Position numbers and translations under genes: made by a program | Part shown: piece by piece, positions 1 through 9,047 of the stretch | Layout of the letters: every line of letters starts with the position of its first letter | Position numbering within the stretch: the stretch's first letter is position 1 | The notes under the pieces: generated by a model | Databases searched by the model: none | What the model saw: the letters and a program-made list of their open reading frames with translations, nothing else | Told to the model about the DNA's origin: nothing | NCBI RefSeq assembly: GCF_000832065.1 | Contig: NZ_JXQM01000014.1 | Span: forward strand, 39,532-103,531 | DNA length: 64,000 nt | Direction: 5' to 3' | Source of the DNA: Nitrosospira sp. NpAV | Lineage (GTDB): Bacteria > Pseudomonadota > Gammaproteobacteria > Burkholderiales > Nitrosomonadaceae

Positions 1-2
1 AA

Positions 3-221
3 TATACCGCGCTGCAGATCAAGCAGGCGGTGGTAGGCAAAGGTCATGCGAAGAAAGAACAGGTGCAGGAAATGGTGAAGCGGTTGTTGCAGCTTGCCGG
101 CAGCCCCAGCGCGGATGCGGCGGATGCACTTGCCTGCGCAATCTGCCATGCCCACGGCGGACTGGGGCTGGGCGGGATTTCGACAGCAGGCTATCGCATG
201 AAACGCGGGCGGCTCGTATGA
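3..221 (+). CDS. ruvC: Crossover junction endodeoxyribonuclease RuvC, C-terminal part (5' end outside window)
   Basis: RuvC is the Holliday junction resolvase that cuts the four-way junction after RuvAB branch migration. Only the last 72 residues are here, read in frame from base 3. They contain the typical [16 protein letters not shown] segment and the [12 protein letters not shown] segment, whose Asp belongs to the family's acidic metal-binding site. The gene ends at 221, about 100 bp before ruvA, and the gap is filled by a repeat element. The order ruvC-ruvA-ruvB supports the call. The rest of the protein cannot be judged from this window. Confidence 0.93.
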   Translation, partial: YTALQIKQAVVGKGHAKKEQVQEMVKRLLQLAGSPSADAADALACAICHAHGGLGLGGISTAGYRMKRGRLV

Positions 222-222
222 G

Positions 223-328
223 CCTAAATCCGGTGGTTGACCGCTCATTTTCCAGTTTAGCGCTTTATGATGTACAAGATGCTTTATGCTACTTGACCTT
301 CACATTTTGATGAGCCGCCGGATTTAGG
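223..328 (+). repeat. Palindrome-ended dispersed repeat, copy A (ruvC-ruvA gap)
   Basis: The element is about 106 bp. It begins with CCTAAATCCGGTGG (223-236) and ends with CCGCCGGATTTAGG (315-328), which are inverted copies with one mismatch. It starts two bases after the ruvC stop, and its last base is directly followed by the ruvA ATG. The interior (CTCATTTTCCAGTTTAG, then ACTTGACCTTC) is shared with copies near 27.8, 39.1 and 42.8 kb. It could be a REP- or MITE-like element. Confidence 0.75.
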
Positions 329-922
329 ATGATTGGCAGAATAACGGGTTTGTTGCTGGAAAAATTTCCGCCACTGGTGCTGGTTGACGTGCAAGGTGTG
401 GGGTATGAAATCGATGTACCGATGAGCACGTTCTATAATTTGCCGGCCATCGGCGTCCAAATCACGCTGCATACGCATCTTGTGGTGCGCGAAGACGTGC
501 ATTTGCTTTTTGGTTTCGCCACCGAAGCAGAGCGGCAAGCCTTTCGGCAACTCGTAAAAATTTCCGGTGTCGGGGCGAGAACTGCACTGGCGTTGCTATC
601 AGGCTTGAGCGTTGCCGACTTGCATCAAGCGGTGGTCGCTCAGGACAGCGGGCGGCTGGTCAAAATACCCGGTATCGGCAAAAAGACTGCCGAACGTTTG
701 CTGCTGGAACTGCGCGACAAGCTCGATGCCGGCATGGCGGGCATCACTGCGGCAGGGGGAGGGACGTCCGTGCCAAGGGCTGGCGGCGACGTGCTCAATG
801 CGCTGTTATCTCTGGGATATAATGACCGGGAAGCCAACTGGGCGACCCGGCAATTACCCGCTGATATTACGGTATCTGAGGGCATACGGCAGGCGCTTAA
901 GCGTCTATCGAAAGAAAAGTAA
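329..922 (+). CDS. ruvA: Holliday junction branch migration protein RuvA
   Basis: RuvA binds the four-way DNA junction as a tetramer and recruits the RuvB motor. The 197-residue length is normal for the family. The N-terminal OB-fold starts MIGRITG. Two helix-hairpin-helix motifs are visible: [10 protein letters not shown] at about 77-86 and [10 protein letters not shown] at about 112-121. The C-terminal RuvB-binding domain follows. The ATG at 329 directly abuts the right end of a repeat (GGATTTAGG), so the nearest Shine-Dalgarno-like bases belong to the repeat itself. ruvB follows 45 bp downstream and is probably cotranscribed. Confidence 0.97.
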   Translation: MIGRITGLLLEKFPPLVLVDVQGVGYEIDVPMSTFYNLPAIGVQITLHTHLVVREDVHLLFGFATEAERQAFRQLVKISGVGARTALALLSGLSVADLHQAVVAQDSGRLVKIPGIGKKTAERLLLELRDKLDAGMAGITAAGGGTSVPRAGGDVLNALLSLGYNDREANWATRQLPADITVSEGIRQALKRLSKEK

Positions 923-967
923 CTTGACTTACTCTGCCATGTGCAATCAAGTGAATCGCATTTTTGA

Positions 968-2011
968 ATGATTGAAACCGATCGGTTAATCGCCTCCGCC
1001 TCCGCTTCTCTGCAGGAAGAAGAACTGGAGCGGGCGCTGCGTCCCAAGCACCTGAACGAATACATTGGTCAGGAAAAAATTCGCGGGCAGTTGCAGATAT
1101 TCATCGAAGCGGCAAGGCGGCGCCGGGAAGCGCTTGATCATGTGCTGCTGTTCGGCCCGCCCGGTTTGGGTAAGACCACGCTTGCTCATATTATTGCCAG
1201 AGAGATGGGCGTAAGTTTACGCCAGACTTCCGGTCCGGTACTGGAGCGTCCTGGCGATCTGGCAGCTCTTTTGACCAACCTCGAACCCAACGACGTACTA
1301 TTCATCGATGAAATCCACCGCCTTTCCCCGGTGGTGGAAGAGATTCTTTATCCCGCGCTGGAGGATTATCAGCTTGATATCATGATCGGTGAAGGTCCCG
1401 CGGCGCGATCGGTCAAGCTTGATTTACCCCCGTTCACTTTAGTGGGCGCCACCACGCGCGCGGGCATGCTCACCAATCCACTGCGTGACCGCTTTGGCAT
1501 TATTTCGCGGCTGGAGTTTTATTCGGTGGAAGAGCTAACCAAAATTGTCATGCGCTCGGCGGGGTTGTTGAATGTTGAAATCTCTTCCGATGGAGCGGTG
1601 GAAATCGCGCGCCGCTCGCGCGGAACGCCACGCATCGTCAACCGTCTGCTGCGGCGGGTGCGCGATTTCGCCGAGGTCAAAGCCGATGGTTACATTACCC
1701 GTCCGGTGGCAGATGCGGCATTGATCATGCTGGATGTGGACCTCCTTGGCCTCGACGTGATGGACAGAAAGCTGCTGTTGGCTGTCATGGAGAAATTCGG
1801 TGGGGGGCCGGTGGGCGTGGATAATCTCGCCGCTGCCATCAGCGAAGAGCGCGGTACCATAGAGGATGTGCTGGAGCCCTATCTGATCCAGCAGGGCTAT
1901 ATGAAGCGCACGCCGCGCGGCCGCATGGCTACGGTTATCGCCTATCGGCATTTCGGCATGGCTCTGCCGAAGAACGGGCTAAGCGGAGAATTGTGGGAAG
2001 ATAATCAATAG
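968..2011 (+). CDS. ruvB: Holliday junction branch migration ATPase RuvB
   Basis: RuvB is the hexameric AAA+ motor that pumps DNA through the RuvA-bound junction. In the 347 residues, Walker [10 protein letters not shown] is at 63-71 and Walker B VLFIDEIH at 110-117. The arginine-finger region [17 protein letters not shown] and a C-terminal winged-helix domain ([17 protein letters not shown]) follow. Length and architecture are standard. The start at 968 fits the family N-terminus (MIETDRLI), although the upstream ribosome site is weak. The gene ends the ruv group, and a 215-bp gap separates it from ybgC. Confidence 0.97.
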   Translation: MIETDRLIASASASLQEEELERALRPKHLNEYIGQEKIRGQLQIFIEAARRRREALDHVLLFGPPGLGKTTLAHIIAREMGVSLRQTSGPVLERPGDLAALLTNLEPNDVLFIDEIHRLSPVVEEILYPALEDYQLDIMIGEGPAARSVKLDLPPFTLVGATTRAGMLTNPLRDRFGIISRLEFYSVEELTKIVMRSAGLLNVEISSDGAVEIARRSRGTPRIVNRLLRRVRDFAEVKADGYITRPVADAALIMLDVDLLGLDVMDRKLLLAVMEKFGGGPVGVDNLAAAISEERGTIEDVLEPYLIQQGYMKRTPRGRMATVIAYRHFGMALPKNGLSGELWEDNQ

Positions 2012-2226
2012 CAAGAGAGAATGTGAGTAATTGGCAGAGTAACCGGGCTCTGCGTAAACCCGCTTACCCAATTCAAGCAACTTTCCGTTTTTAGCGGCGT
2101 TTATTAATTCAGATTTCGCGTTTTTAAACTCAGAAAATCCATAGGACGCGAAATGATGGCGAAGCAAACCGATGGCCACCCTTCAAGGTTCAGAGAGCCG
2201 CCTAATGGATTATTCGGGTTAAAAGT

Positions 2227-2676
2227 ATGAAAACCACAGCAAAAACTGATGATTTGATGCTTATTCCGAACAAGAATACTTTCACTCTGCCAGTTCGGGT
2301 CTATTATCAGGACACCGATGCAGGCGGAGTGGTTTATCATTCCACTTATCTTGATTTCATGGAGCGTGCCCGCTACGAGTGGCTGCGGGAACTGGGATTT
2401 GATATTCATTCATTGATTCAGACTCACAAGGTAATTTTCATGATACGTTCGCTCAATATCGAATATTACAAACCGGCATTGCTGGACGATTTGCTACAGG
2501 TCGCCGTGCAGCCCGAAAAACTGGGCAGAAGCCGCATCACACTCACCCAGCATGTGCTGCGTAGCGGGGCCACTTTAGCCAGCGCCACTGTTCACGCGGT
2601 ATGTGTGAGTGCTGATAGATTAAAGCTGGTGAGTGTGCCGCCGGCACTACGTCATAAACTTGGAAAACTCTCATGA
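2227..2676 (+). CDS. ybgC: Tol-Pal-associated acyl-CoA thioesterase YbgC
   Basis: YbgC is a hot-dog-fold thioesterase hydrolysing short-chain acyl-CoA or acyl-ACP, and it is almost always the first gene of tol-pal operons. The signature is at about 26-48: YYQDTDAGGVVYHSTYLDF, containing the catalytic Asp. The protein has 149 residues, slightly longer than the usual 130-140 because of an N-terminal extension. The stop overlaps the tolQ start by four bases (ATGA), so the two are translationally coupled. Confidence 0.95.
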   Translation: MKTTAKTDDLMLIPNKNTFTLPVRVYYQDTDAGGVVYHSTYLDFMERARYEWLRELGFDIHSLIQTHKVIFMIRSLNIEYYKPALLDDLLQVAVQPEKLGRSRITLTQHVLRSGATLASATVHAVCVSADRLKLVSVPPALRHKLGKLS

Positions 2677-3359
2677 GTGCAACAGTGACACAGGATATGT
2701 CCATGTTCCACCTCATCGGCAGCGCCAGCTTGCCGGTGCAACTGGTAATGGCGTTACTGTTGGTGACATCATTTTTATCGTGGTGGTTTATATTTCGCAA
2801 GTTGTTTGTCATCCGTCAAGCGATGAGGCAGAGTGACGAGTTCGAGAATGTTTTCTGGAAAGGTCCTGATCTCAACGCACTCTATCAAAGCGCCGCGAGC
2901 TCGCGCCATACCGCAGGCAGCATGGAACGGATTTTTGAGGCGGGGTTTCGTGAATTCATCAAACATAAGCGCCAGCCGGGGATGGATATCAGTACCGTGA
3001 TGGATGGCACCCGGCGGGCCATGCGAGCCACATACCAGCGGGAGATGGACAGCCTCGAATCGCACCTTTCCTTTCTGGCGACGGTGGGGTCGGTAAGTCC
3101 TTATGTCGGTCTGTTCGGTACCGTCTGGGGGATCATGAATTCCTTCCGGGGCCTCTCCAATGTTACCCAAGCCACTATTGCTCATGTCGCGCCAGGCATT
3201 GCGGAAGCATTGATAGCGACCGCGATGGGGTTGTTCGCTGCGATTCCCGCGGTCATCGCCTATAATCGCTATGCCAACAACATCGATCGGCTGGCGACCC
3301 GTTTTGAGAGTTTCATGGAAGAGTTGTCCAATGTATTGCAGCGGCAGGCAACTGGATAA
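2673..3359 (+). CDS. tolQ: Tol-Pal system inner-membrane protein TolQ
   Basis: TolQ is the MotA/ExbB-type proton-channel subunit that works with TolR to energise TolA for outer-membrane constriction at division. The 228 residues show one transmembrane helix near 20-40 and a long cytoplasmic segment. Two more helices follow, near 130-155 (TVGSVSPYVGLFGTVWGIM) and 165-190 (APGIAEALIATAMGLFAAI), the conserved ExbB-like core. It overlaps ybgC by four bases, and tolR follows after 21 bp. Confidence 0.97.
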   Translation: MSATVTQDMSMFHLIGSASLPVQLVMALLLVTSFLSWWFIFRKLFVIRQAMRQSDEFENVFWKGPDLNALYQSAASSRHTAGSMERIFEAGFREFIKHKRQPGMDISTVMDGTRRAMRATYQREMDSLESHLSFLATVGSVSPYVGLFGTVWGIMNSFRGLSNVTQATIAHVAPGIAEALIATAMGLFAAIPAVIAYNRYANNIDRLATRFESFMEELSNVLQRQATG

Positions 3360-3380
3360 GGATTTCAGGGGACCGATATC

Positions 3381-3800
3381 GTGAGTGAGCGCCGTGCCAA
3401 ACGCCGTCTGATGAATGAGATAAACGTCGTGCCGTACATCGACGTAATGCTGGTGTTGCTGGTGATATTCATGATTACGGCGCCGCTTATCAGCCCCGGT
3501 CAGATTGAATTGCCGCAGATCGGCAAATCGCTTACGCCTCCGGTTGCGCCGATGGAGGTAGTCATCAAGGCCGATGGCAGCCTGAGATTACATGATCGTG
3601 CCACCTCCAGCGGCGAACAAAAGGTTAGCCGGACTGAGTTGGTCGAGGCAATCAAGCGGAAGCAGGCGCAAAATGCTGAGCAGGCGGTGGTGATCGCCGC
3701 CGACAAAAGTGTGCGTTACGAGGAAGTGACGAATGTGATGGATATTCTGCAACAGCAGCAGGTAAAGAAGGTGGGGCTGCTGGCCAGGCCAAAATCTTGA
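3381..3800 (+). CDS. tolR: Tol-Pal system inner-membrane protein TolR
   Basis: TolR is the ExbD-family partner of TolQ. The 139 residues have one transmembrane helix near 17-38 preceded by NEINVVPYIDVMLVLL, which carries the conserved membrane Asp required for proton use. The periplasmic domain follows. It starts with GTG at 3381 after GGGGACC, and the product MSERRAKRRLMNEIN matches the family N-terminus. The stop overlaps the tolA TTG start (TTGA). Confidence 0.96.
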   Translation: MSERRAKRRLMNEINVVPYIDVMLVLLVIFMITAPLISPGQIELPQIGKSLTPPVAPMEVVIKADGSLRLHDRATSSGEQKVSRTELVEAIKRKQAQNAEQAVVIAADKSVRYEEVTNVMDILQQQQVKKVGLLARPKS

Positions 3801-4660
3801 CCGGCGGGATGGCATTGCGAGGTTCCTCGCAGGTTGAGCCAGGGCGCGTACCGGCAGGCGTGCTGGCGGTACTGGTGCATATCATTTTCTTCGCGTTCAT
3901 GATTTTTGGTCTCAACTGGAAAACTTATCCGCCCGAAGTCATGATGGTGGATTTATGGAGTAATTTGCCTCAGCCGGAGCAGCCGATTACCAAAGCAACA
4001 CCGCCGCCCCCCGCGCCCGCGCCTGTGCAGCCGCCGCCTGAAGTAAAGCCGCTGCCGCCTGAGCCGCAAACGCCGCCTCCGCCCCCCAAGCCGGATATCG
4101 CGCTCAAGGAAAAGATCGAGAAGCCCAAGCCTGTGGAAAAGAAGCCATCCGAGAAAGAACTAAAAGAACTGAAAGAAAAGGAACTGAAAGCGCAAAAAGA
4201 AAAAGAGCAAAAGGAAAAAAAGGAGAAAGAGCAAAAAGAGCAGGAACTGAAGGCGCAGAAAGAAAAGGAATTGAAGGAACAGCAAGCAAGGATAGCCGCC
4301 GAAGTGGAACAGCTTCAGCGGGAGCAGGAAGCCAATAACCGGCGCCAGGCACAGGCGGCGGCACAGTCCCGCCTGGGGAACGAGATAGCGGAATACAAAG
4401 CCAAGATATTGGCTAAAATCAAAGGCCATATTATTATGCCGCCCGACTTGCCGGGCAACCCGGTTGCGGAATTCGACGTTACACTGCTGCCGGGCGGTGA
4501 TATTCTCGATGTCAAGTTGCGCAGAAGCAGCGGGTTTGCCGCTTTCGACAGTGCGGTAGAGCGTGCCATTTTTCTGGCCAAGCCGCTCCCTTTGCCACCC
4601 GACCCCGCGTTGTTTCCGAAATTTCGTAATTTGAGTCTCAAGGTACATTATCGCGAATGA
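3797..4660 (+). CDS. tolA: Cell envelope integrity protein TolA
   Basis: TolA spans the periplasm and links TolQR to Pal and TolB. The 287 residues hold an N-terminal transmembrane helix near 20-40, a proline-rich stretch and a very Lys/Glu-rich helical or coiled-coil region at about 95-185. The C-terminal TonB-like domain (GGDILDVKLRRSSGFAAFD) binds partners. The TTG start at 3797 overlaps the tolR stop; an in-frame ATG at 3809 is the alternative. The middle domain is low-complexity KEKE sequence and shorter than in E. coli TolA. Confidence 0.94.
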   Translation: MTGGMALRGSSQVEPGRVPAGVLAVLVHIIFFAFMIFGLNWKTYPPEVMMVDLWSNLPQPEQPITKATPPPPAPAPVQPPPEVKPLPPEPQTPPPPPKPDIALKEKIEKPKPVEKKPSEKELKELKEKELKAQKEKEQKEKKEKEQKEQELKAQKEKELKEQQARIAAEVEQLQREQEANNRRQAQAAAQSRLGNEIAEYKAKILAKIKGHIIMPPDLPGNPVAEFDVTLLPGGDILDVKLRRSSGFAAFDSAVERAIFLAKPLPLPPDPALFPKFRNLSLKVHYRE

Positions 4661-4709
4661 CTGAGGTATAATCCCCGGTACTATCGCGAATTCCTTAAGA
4701 GTTATTTCT

Positions 4710-6008
4710 ATGCAGATTCGCTCACCTGAATTTTTCCCGTATGTCCTTGTCTTGTTCCTGTGGTTGATTGGCACGCCAGCCCATGCCGCGCTCGACATCG
4801 AAATTTTCGGCGGGGGCGCGACACAGATTCCTATCGCTATCGTTCCCTTCGCCGCGGAAGAAAAGCTCAGTCAAGGCATCACACCGGTCGTGGCTGCCGA
4901 CTTGCAGCGCAGTGGTTTGTTCAGAATGGTCGATCCGGCCGGTCTCGCGCCACACGAGCCGGTCGAAGTCGTTTATTCGGAATGGATCAATCGTGGCGCC
5001 AATGCGCTGGTTATTGGCAGCACCACAGCCCTGCCCGGCGGACAAGTCGCTGTGCGCGTCCGTTTGCTTGACGTTGCAAAACAGGTGCAATTGGCCAGCT
5101 ATACCGAAACCGTTCCCGCGGGACAGCTGCGGGCCGCCGCGCATCGAATAGCGGATCTGATTTATGAAAAATTGACCGGCGACGCGGGAGTATTCAGCAC
5201 CCGTATTGCTTATGTGGTGAAAGAAGGCAAAAAATATTCGTTGCAGGTAGCGGATGCTGATGGGTTTAATGCCCAACCTGTGATCGAATACACCGAGCCG
5301 ATTATTTCACCCGTATGGTCGCCGGATGGCAAGCAACTGGCCTATGTCTCCTTCGAGAACAAGAAACCGGTAGTTTATGTGCAGACTCTTGCAACGCGGA
5401 CGCGCAAGGCGGTAGCTAATTTTAGGGGGAGCAACAGCGCACCGGCCTGGTCACCGGATGGGAAGAGATTGGCGGTGGTGCTGTCTTTGATGGGTGGTTC
5501 GCAGATTTTTTTGATTAACGCTGATGGCAGCGGCTTGCAAAGATTCACCCAGAGCTCCGGAATCGATACTGAACCCAGTTTTTCGCCCGACGGCCAATCA
5601 ATCATTTTTACTTCCGATCGGGGCGGCAGTCCGCAGATCTATCGCATGCAAATAACAGGACGGCCATCGGGGACGGCGGAGCGCCTTACCTTCGAGGGGA
5701 GCTATAACGTCAGCCCCGATTATAGCCGGGATGGAAAAAGCTTTACCTTCATTCATCGCAATGGTGATAAATTCAATGTCGCGACACAGGATCTGGCAAC
5801 CCGCCAGGTGCAACTGCTAACTGATTCGAAATTCGATGAATCTCCCAGTTTTGCTCCCAACGGAAGGATCATTTTGTATGCAACTGAGGTAAAGGGCCGT
5901 GGTATATTATCCGCGGTATCAAGCGATGGCAGAACAAGACAGCAACTTTCAACGCAAGCTGGCGATGTGAGAGAACCGGCATGGGGTCCTTTGCCAAGGC
6001 TGCAGTAA
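4710..6008 (+). CDS. tolB: Tol-Pal system periplasmic protein TolB
   Basis: TolB is the periplasmic beta-propeller that binds Pal and shuttles between free and peptidoglycan-bound pools. The 432-residue precursor has a signal peptide of about 26 residues ending PAHA before LDIEIFG. The N-terminal alpha/beta domain is followed by repeated propeller blades with SPVWSPDGK, APAWSPDGK, EPSFSPDGQ and VSPDYSRDGK. Upstream is TATAAT at 4667-4672, a possible -10 box, but no convincing -35 element was seen. Pal follows. Confidence 0.97.
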   Translation: MQIRSPEFFPYVLVLFLWLIGTPAHAALDIEIFGGGATQIPIAIVPFAAEEKLSQGITPVVAADLQRSGLFRMVDPAGLAPHEPVEVVYSEWINRGANALVIGSTTALPGGQVAVRVRLLDVAKQVQLASYTETVPAGQLRAAAHRIADLIYEKLTGDAGVFSTRIAYVVKEGKKYSLQVADADGFNAQPVIEYTEPIISPVWSPDGKQLAYVSFENKKPVVYVQTLATRTRKAVANFRGSNSAPAWSPDGKRLAVVLSLMGGSQIFLINADGSGLQRFTQSSGIDTEPSFSPDGQSIIFTSDRGGSPQIYRMQITGRPSGTAERLTFEGSYNVSPDYSRDGKSFTFIHRNGDKFNVATQDLATRQVQLLTDSKFDESPSFAPNGRIILYATEVKGRGILSAVSSDGRTRQQLSTQAGDVREPAWGPLPRLQ

Positions 6009-6047
6009 TTCGGAATGCCGTATTTAGTCAACTATAAAGGAATGCAC

Positions 6048-6563
6048 ATGAAAAAGATATTTGGCGTATTGTTGATCAGTTTGCTGGCGGCATGCGCCAG
6101 CCAGACTACGCAACCCACCCCCGAGGTGGAAGACAAGTCTATCGGCACCCAGCCGGGGATGGGGAGTGGTGCTACCACCGGCGAAGCCGCTCCCAGCCTG
6201 AACCCGCTTACCGATCCCAATAATATCCTCTCCAAACGTAGTGTTTACTTTGACTTCGATAGCTATGTCGTGAAGGATGAATATCGATCTCTAGTGCAGG
6301 CTCACGCCCAATACTTGCGCGACAATGGAAATGCCAGAGTGCTGTTGCAAGGTAACGCCGACGAACGTGGCAGCCGGGAGTACAACCTTGCGCTGGGTCA
6401 GCGCCGCGCCGATGCGGTAAAGCACGCCATGACGTTGTCGGGCGCTAAGGAGTCCCAGGTCGAATCCGTCAGTCTGGGCGAAGAGAAGCCGCGGGCGACG
6501 GGCCATGATGAATCCTCGTGGGCCGAAAACCGCCGCACGGATATCCGCTATCAAGGCGAGTAA
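6048..6563 (+). CDS. pal: Peptidoglycan-associated lipoprotein Pal
   Basis: Pal anchors the outer membrane to peptidoglycan. The start at 6048 is chosen because AAAGGA lies six bases upstream and MKKIFGVLLISLLAAC forms a clean lipoprotein signal with lipid-accepting Cys16; an in-frame ATG at 6015 would add 11 unlikely residues. The OmpA-like domain covers about 65-171, with VYFDFDSYVV and the peptidoglycan-binding segment NADERGSREYNLALGQRRA. The stop TAA overlaps the cpoB ATG. Confidence 0.97.
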   Translation: MKKIFGVLLISLLAACASQTTQPTPEVEDKSIGTQPGMGSGATTGEAAPSLNPLTDPNNILSKRSVYFDFDSYVVKDEYRSLVQAHAQYLRDNGNARVLLQGNADERGSREYNLALGQRRADAVKHAMTLSGAKESQVESVSLGEEKPRATGHDESSWAENRRTDIRYQGE

Positions 6564-7432
6564 TGGTGCGGTTGCGTGCTTTCTGGTTATCGTTACTGAT
6601 CGGTTGTAATTCCAGTTACGCCGGACTATTCGACGACGAGGAAGCGCGCAAGCAGATTGCAGCGCAACAGACATTGATTGGAGATCTGCGCAATCAAGGG
6701 CGGACACTGGAAGCACGCATTGTCAAACTCGAAGAAGCGCTCAACGATCAACCGTTGCTGGAGCTCCACAACCAGATCGACACCCTCAGGCTCGATCTGA
6801 ACAAGCTGCAGGGTCAGATAGAAGTGCTGGTCAATGAGAACGAGCTGACGCAGAAGCGGCAGAAGGATTTTTACATTGATCTGGATACCCGATTAAGGCG
6901 GTTAGAGCAGCCAGACGAAGCCAGTTCGGAATCCCCGCCTTCAGAGTCTCCTGCTCCGCCAGCTACCCGGTCCGAGACCGCACCGGAACCGAGTGTGGAG
7001 GCTCCGGCCAGGGCCGCCGTTGTGATTCCTTCTGCGGCAAGTGCTGCATCAACGGAAACCGCGGAGAGCCGTGAGTACGAGGCTGCCTACAGTCATTTCA
7101 AGAACGCCAAATATCAAGACGCCATTTCCCAGTTCAAGCAATTTATCAAGAACTATCCGGGCTCCAGCCTTGTGCCGAGTGCTCACTACTGGACCGGCAA
7201 TTCTTATTATGCGAAGCGTGACTTCAAGAACGCCATCAGTACTCAAGAAAAGCTGATCGCCGCTTTTCCCAATAGTTCCAAGGCTCCCGATGCAATGCTC
7301 AACATTGCCAGCAGTCAGCAGGAAATGAATCAAAAAACCGCTGCCAAGAAAACCCTGGAAAATCTTGTTGCCAAATATCCAGGGAGTGACGCGGCCCAAA
7401 AGGCCAAGCAGCGGCTTGTCAATAGAAAGTAG
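6563..7432 (+). CDS. cpoB: Cell division coordinator CpoB (YbgF)
   Basis: CpoB links Tol-Pal to septal peptidoglycan synthesis in the periplasm. The ATG at 6563 overlaps the pal stop (TAATG) and gives 289 residues. An N-terminal signal segment is followed by a trimerising coiled coil near 25-110, a Pro/Ser/Ala-rich linker, and C-terminal TPRs from about 165 (EYEAAYSHFKNAKYQDAI, YWTGNSYYAKRDF). The signal contains LLIGC, which fits a lipobox with Cys15, so cleavage could be by either signal peptidase I or II. This is the last gene of the tol cluster. Confidence 0.93.
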   Translation: MVRLRAFWLSLLIGCNSSYAGLFDDEEARKQIAAQQTLIGDLRNQGRTLEARIVKLEEALNDQPLLELHNQIDTLRLDLNKLQGQIEVLVNENELTQKRQKDFYIDLDTRLRRLEQPDEASSESPPSESPAPPATRSETAPEPSVEAPARAAVVIPSAASAASTETAESREYEAAYSHFKNAKYQDAISQFKQFIKNYPGSSLVPSAHYWTGNSYYAKRDFKNAISTQEKLIAAFPNSSKAPDAMLNIASSQQEMNQKTAAKKTLENLVAKYPGSDAAQKAKQRLVNRK

Positions 7433-7476
7433 CCTACCAGAATCCCCTTTCGTGGTGATGGCGAACCCGTTCTAAA

Positions 7477-8169
7477 ATGGTTCACACCCCCTTCCCGTTG
7501 AAACACATAATCACGCAACCCGCTGATGCGGTAAATTTGCGCATCAGCGAAATATTTTTTTCTCTGCAGGGAGAGACTAGCCGCGCCGGGTTGCCTACGG
7601 TATTCGTACGCCTTACCGGATGTCCTCTGCGTTGTGGTTATTGTGATACTGGATATGCGTTTTACGGAGGTAAAAGCCTGTCAATTTCCGCCATTCTGGT
7701 GGAGGTGGCCAACTATGCGCCTCGCTATGTTACGGTCACCGGTGGCGAACCCCTGGCGCAAAAAGAATGCCTCACATTGCTCAGACTATTGTGCGACGCG
7801 GGTTACTCGGTCTCGCTCGAAACCAGTGGTGCACTGGATGTCTCCAAAGTGGATGCGCGTGTTTCCAGAATCCTGGACATCAAAACACCTGGTTCAGGGG
7901 AAGCAGGAAGAAACCTGTGGTCCAATCTCGACCATCTTACCCGCCACGATGAGATCAAATTTGTATTATGCGATGAAGCGGATTACCAATGGGCGATTGA
8001 AACAATACGTGAGCGTAAACTAGATATCATTTGCCCCATTTTATTCTCGCCGGTTTATGGCAAGCTGGATCCTGCGATTCTCGCGGCATGGGTGTTGCGT
8101 GATCGTCTGGCGGTGCGAGTACAGATCCAACTGCACAAGTTGTTGTGGGGTGAGGGACCGGGCCGCTGA
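7477..8169 (+). CDS. queE: 7-carboxy-7-deazaguanine synthase QueE
   Basis: QueE is the radical SAM enzyme that contracts 6-carboxytetrahydropterin to 7-carboxy-7-deazaguanine in queuosine synthesis. In its 230 residues the cluster-binding motif is C49-x3-C53-x2-C56 (GCPLRCGYCDT), preceded by the conserved FFSLQGETSRAG substrate loop. TVTGGEPLAQ is the SAM-binding GGE motif. It sits between the tol cluster and queC, which acts next in the pathway. Confidence 0.96.
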   Translation: MVHTPFPLKHIITQPADAVNLRISEIFFSLQGETSRAGLPTVFVRLTGCPLRCGYCDTGYAFYGGKSLSISAILVEVANYAPRYVTVTGGEPLAQKECLTLLRLLCDAGYSVSLETSGALDVSKVDARVSRILDIKTPGSGEAGRNLWSNLDHLTRHDEIKFVLCDEADYQWAIETIRERKLDIICPILFSPVYGKLDPAILAAWVLRDRLAVRVQIQLHKLLWGEGPGR

Positions 8170-8256
8170 AAAGCAGGCGGACATACTGCGCAAGCTTGAG
8201 TTCTCAGGGCTATTCTTACTTAGGATGATCTGGTAGGGCGCCAAAAAGTACAGAAA

Positions 8257-8314
8257 AATCGTTATTTTCTATAATACTGATCTATCAAATGAGCAACCCA
8301 TTGCTGGATTTAGG
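8257..8314 (+). repeat. Partial repeat copy upstream of queC (right half)
   Basis: The right end CTGGATTTAGG (8304-8314) matches the right end of the dispersed repeat and again directly abuts a start codon (ATG 8315). The preceding bases (ATCGTTATTTTCT, ATGAGCAACCC) align loosely with the right half of the full copies. No left inverted end is recognisable. The copy is degenerate or truncated. Confidence 0.5.
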
Positions 8315-9019
8315 ATGATAAAGGCTGTAGTGCTTTTATCAGGTGGATTGGACTCCGCTACCACGCTGGCCATCGCCCGCAGCCGCGGGTATGAATGTTA
8401 CGCTTTAAGCGTGGATTATGGGCAGCGCCACGAATCGGAATTGGCGGCGGCGGTAACATTGGCGCGGTTCCTTGGCGCTTGTAAGCATAAAACCGTAAAA
8501 GTCGACTTGGAAGGGTTCGGTGGATCCGCGCTTACCGATAAATCCATTGCTATACCCACTGAAGGAACGAAGGCGGGTATTCCCGTTACTTACGTTCCAG
8601 CCCGGAATACCATCATGCTGTCGCTTGCCTTGGCCTGGGCCGACGTACTCAAGAGCTGCGATATTTTTGTTGGCGTCAATAGGGTGGACTATTCCGGTTA
8701 TCCGGATTGCCGGCCTGAATACCTCGCGGCTTTTGAAGAAATGGCGAATTTGGCCACTAAAACCGCAATCGAAGGTGCCAGGCTAAGCATTCATGCGCCG
8801 CTGATTGATTTGCCAAAGGCGGAGATTATTCGGCAGGGAATTTCGCTGGGCGTGGATTACAGCCTGACGGTGTCCTGTTATCAGGCAAATGAGGAAGGAT
8901 TGGCTTGCGGTGTGTGCGATTCTTGCCGATTACGCCGGGCAGGATTTGAGTCAGCGAATGTGCCGGACGTAACACGTTATAAATCACGGATGATGCCGCA
9001 AAATATCGAAGATTCGTGA
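8315..9019 (+). CDS. queC: 7-cyano-7-deazaguanine synthase QueC
   Basis: QueC converts 7-carboxy-7-deazaguanine to preQ0 with ATP and ammonia. The 234 residues show the PP-loop SGGLDSATT at 9-17 and the C-terminal zinc site C188, C198, C201, C204 (CGVCDSC). Its start codon directly follows a repeat end (GGATTTAGG), as in ruvA and hemY. A 145-bp gap from queE contains a TATAAT at about 8270 and no recognisable preQ1 aptamer. Confidence 0.97.
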   Translation: MIKAVVLLSGGLDSATTLAIARSRGYECYALSVDYGQRHESELAAAVTLARFLGACKHKTVKVDLEGFGGSALTDKSIAIPTEGTKAGIPVTYVPARNTIMLSLALAWADVLKSCDIFVGVNRVDYSGYPDCRPEYLAAFEEMANLATKTAIEGARLSIHAPLIDLPKAEIIRQGISLGVDYSLTVSCYQANEEGLACGVCDSCRLRRAGFESANVPDVTRYKSRMMPQNIEDS

Positions 9020-9047
9020 TAATAATTGATACTACTCATCACTTCGT

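Noticed and set aside
4160..4798. Minus-strand frame rich in Phe and Leu opposite tolA
   Set aside because: It is the complement of the Lys/Glu-rich TolA repeat and would not encode a real membrane protein.
8170..8314. Possible preQ1 riboswitch between queE and queC
   Set aside because: No preQ1-type aptamer (short C-rich stem with A-rich tail) could be laid out, and the end of the gap is a repeat copy.
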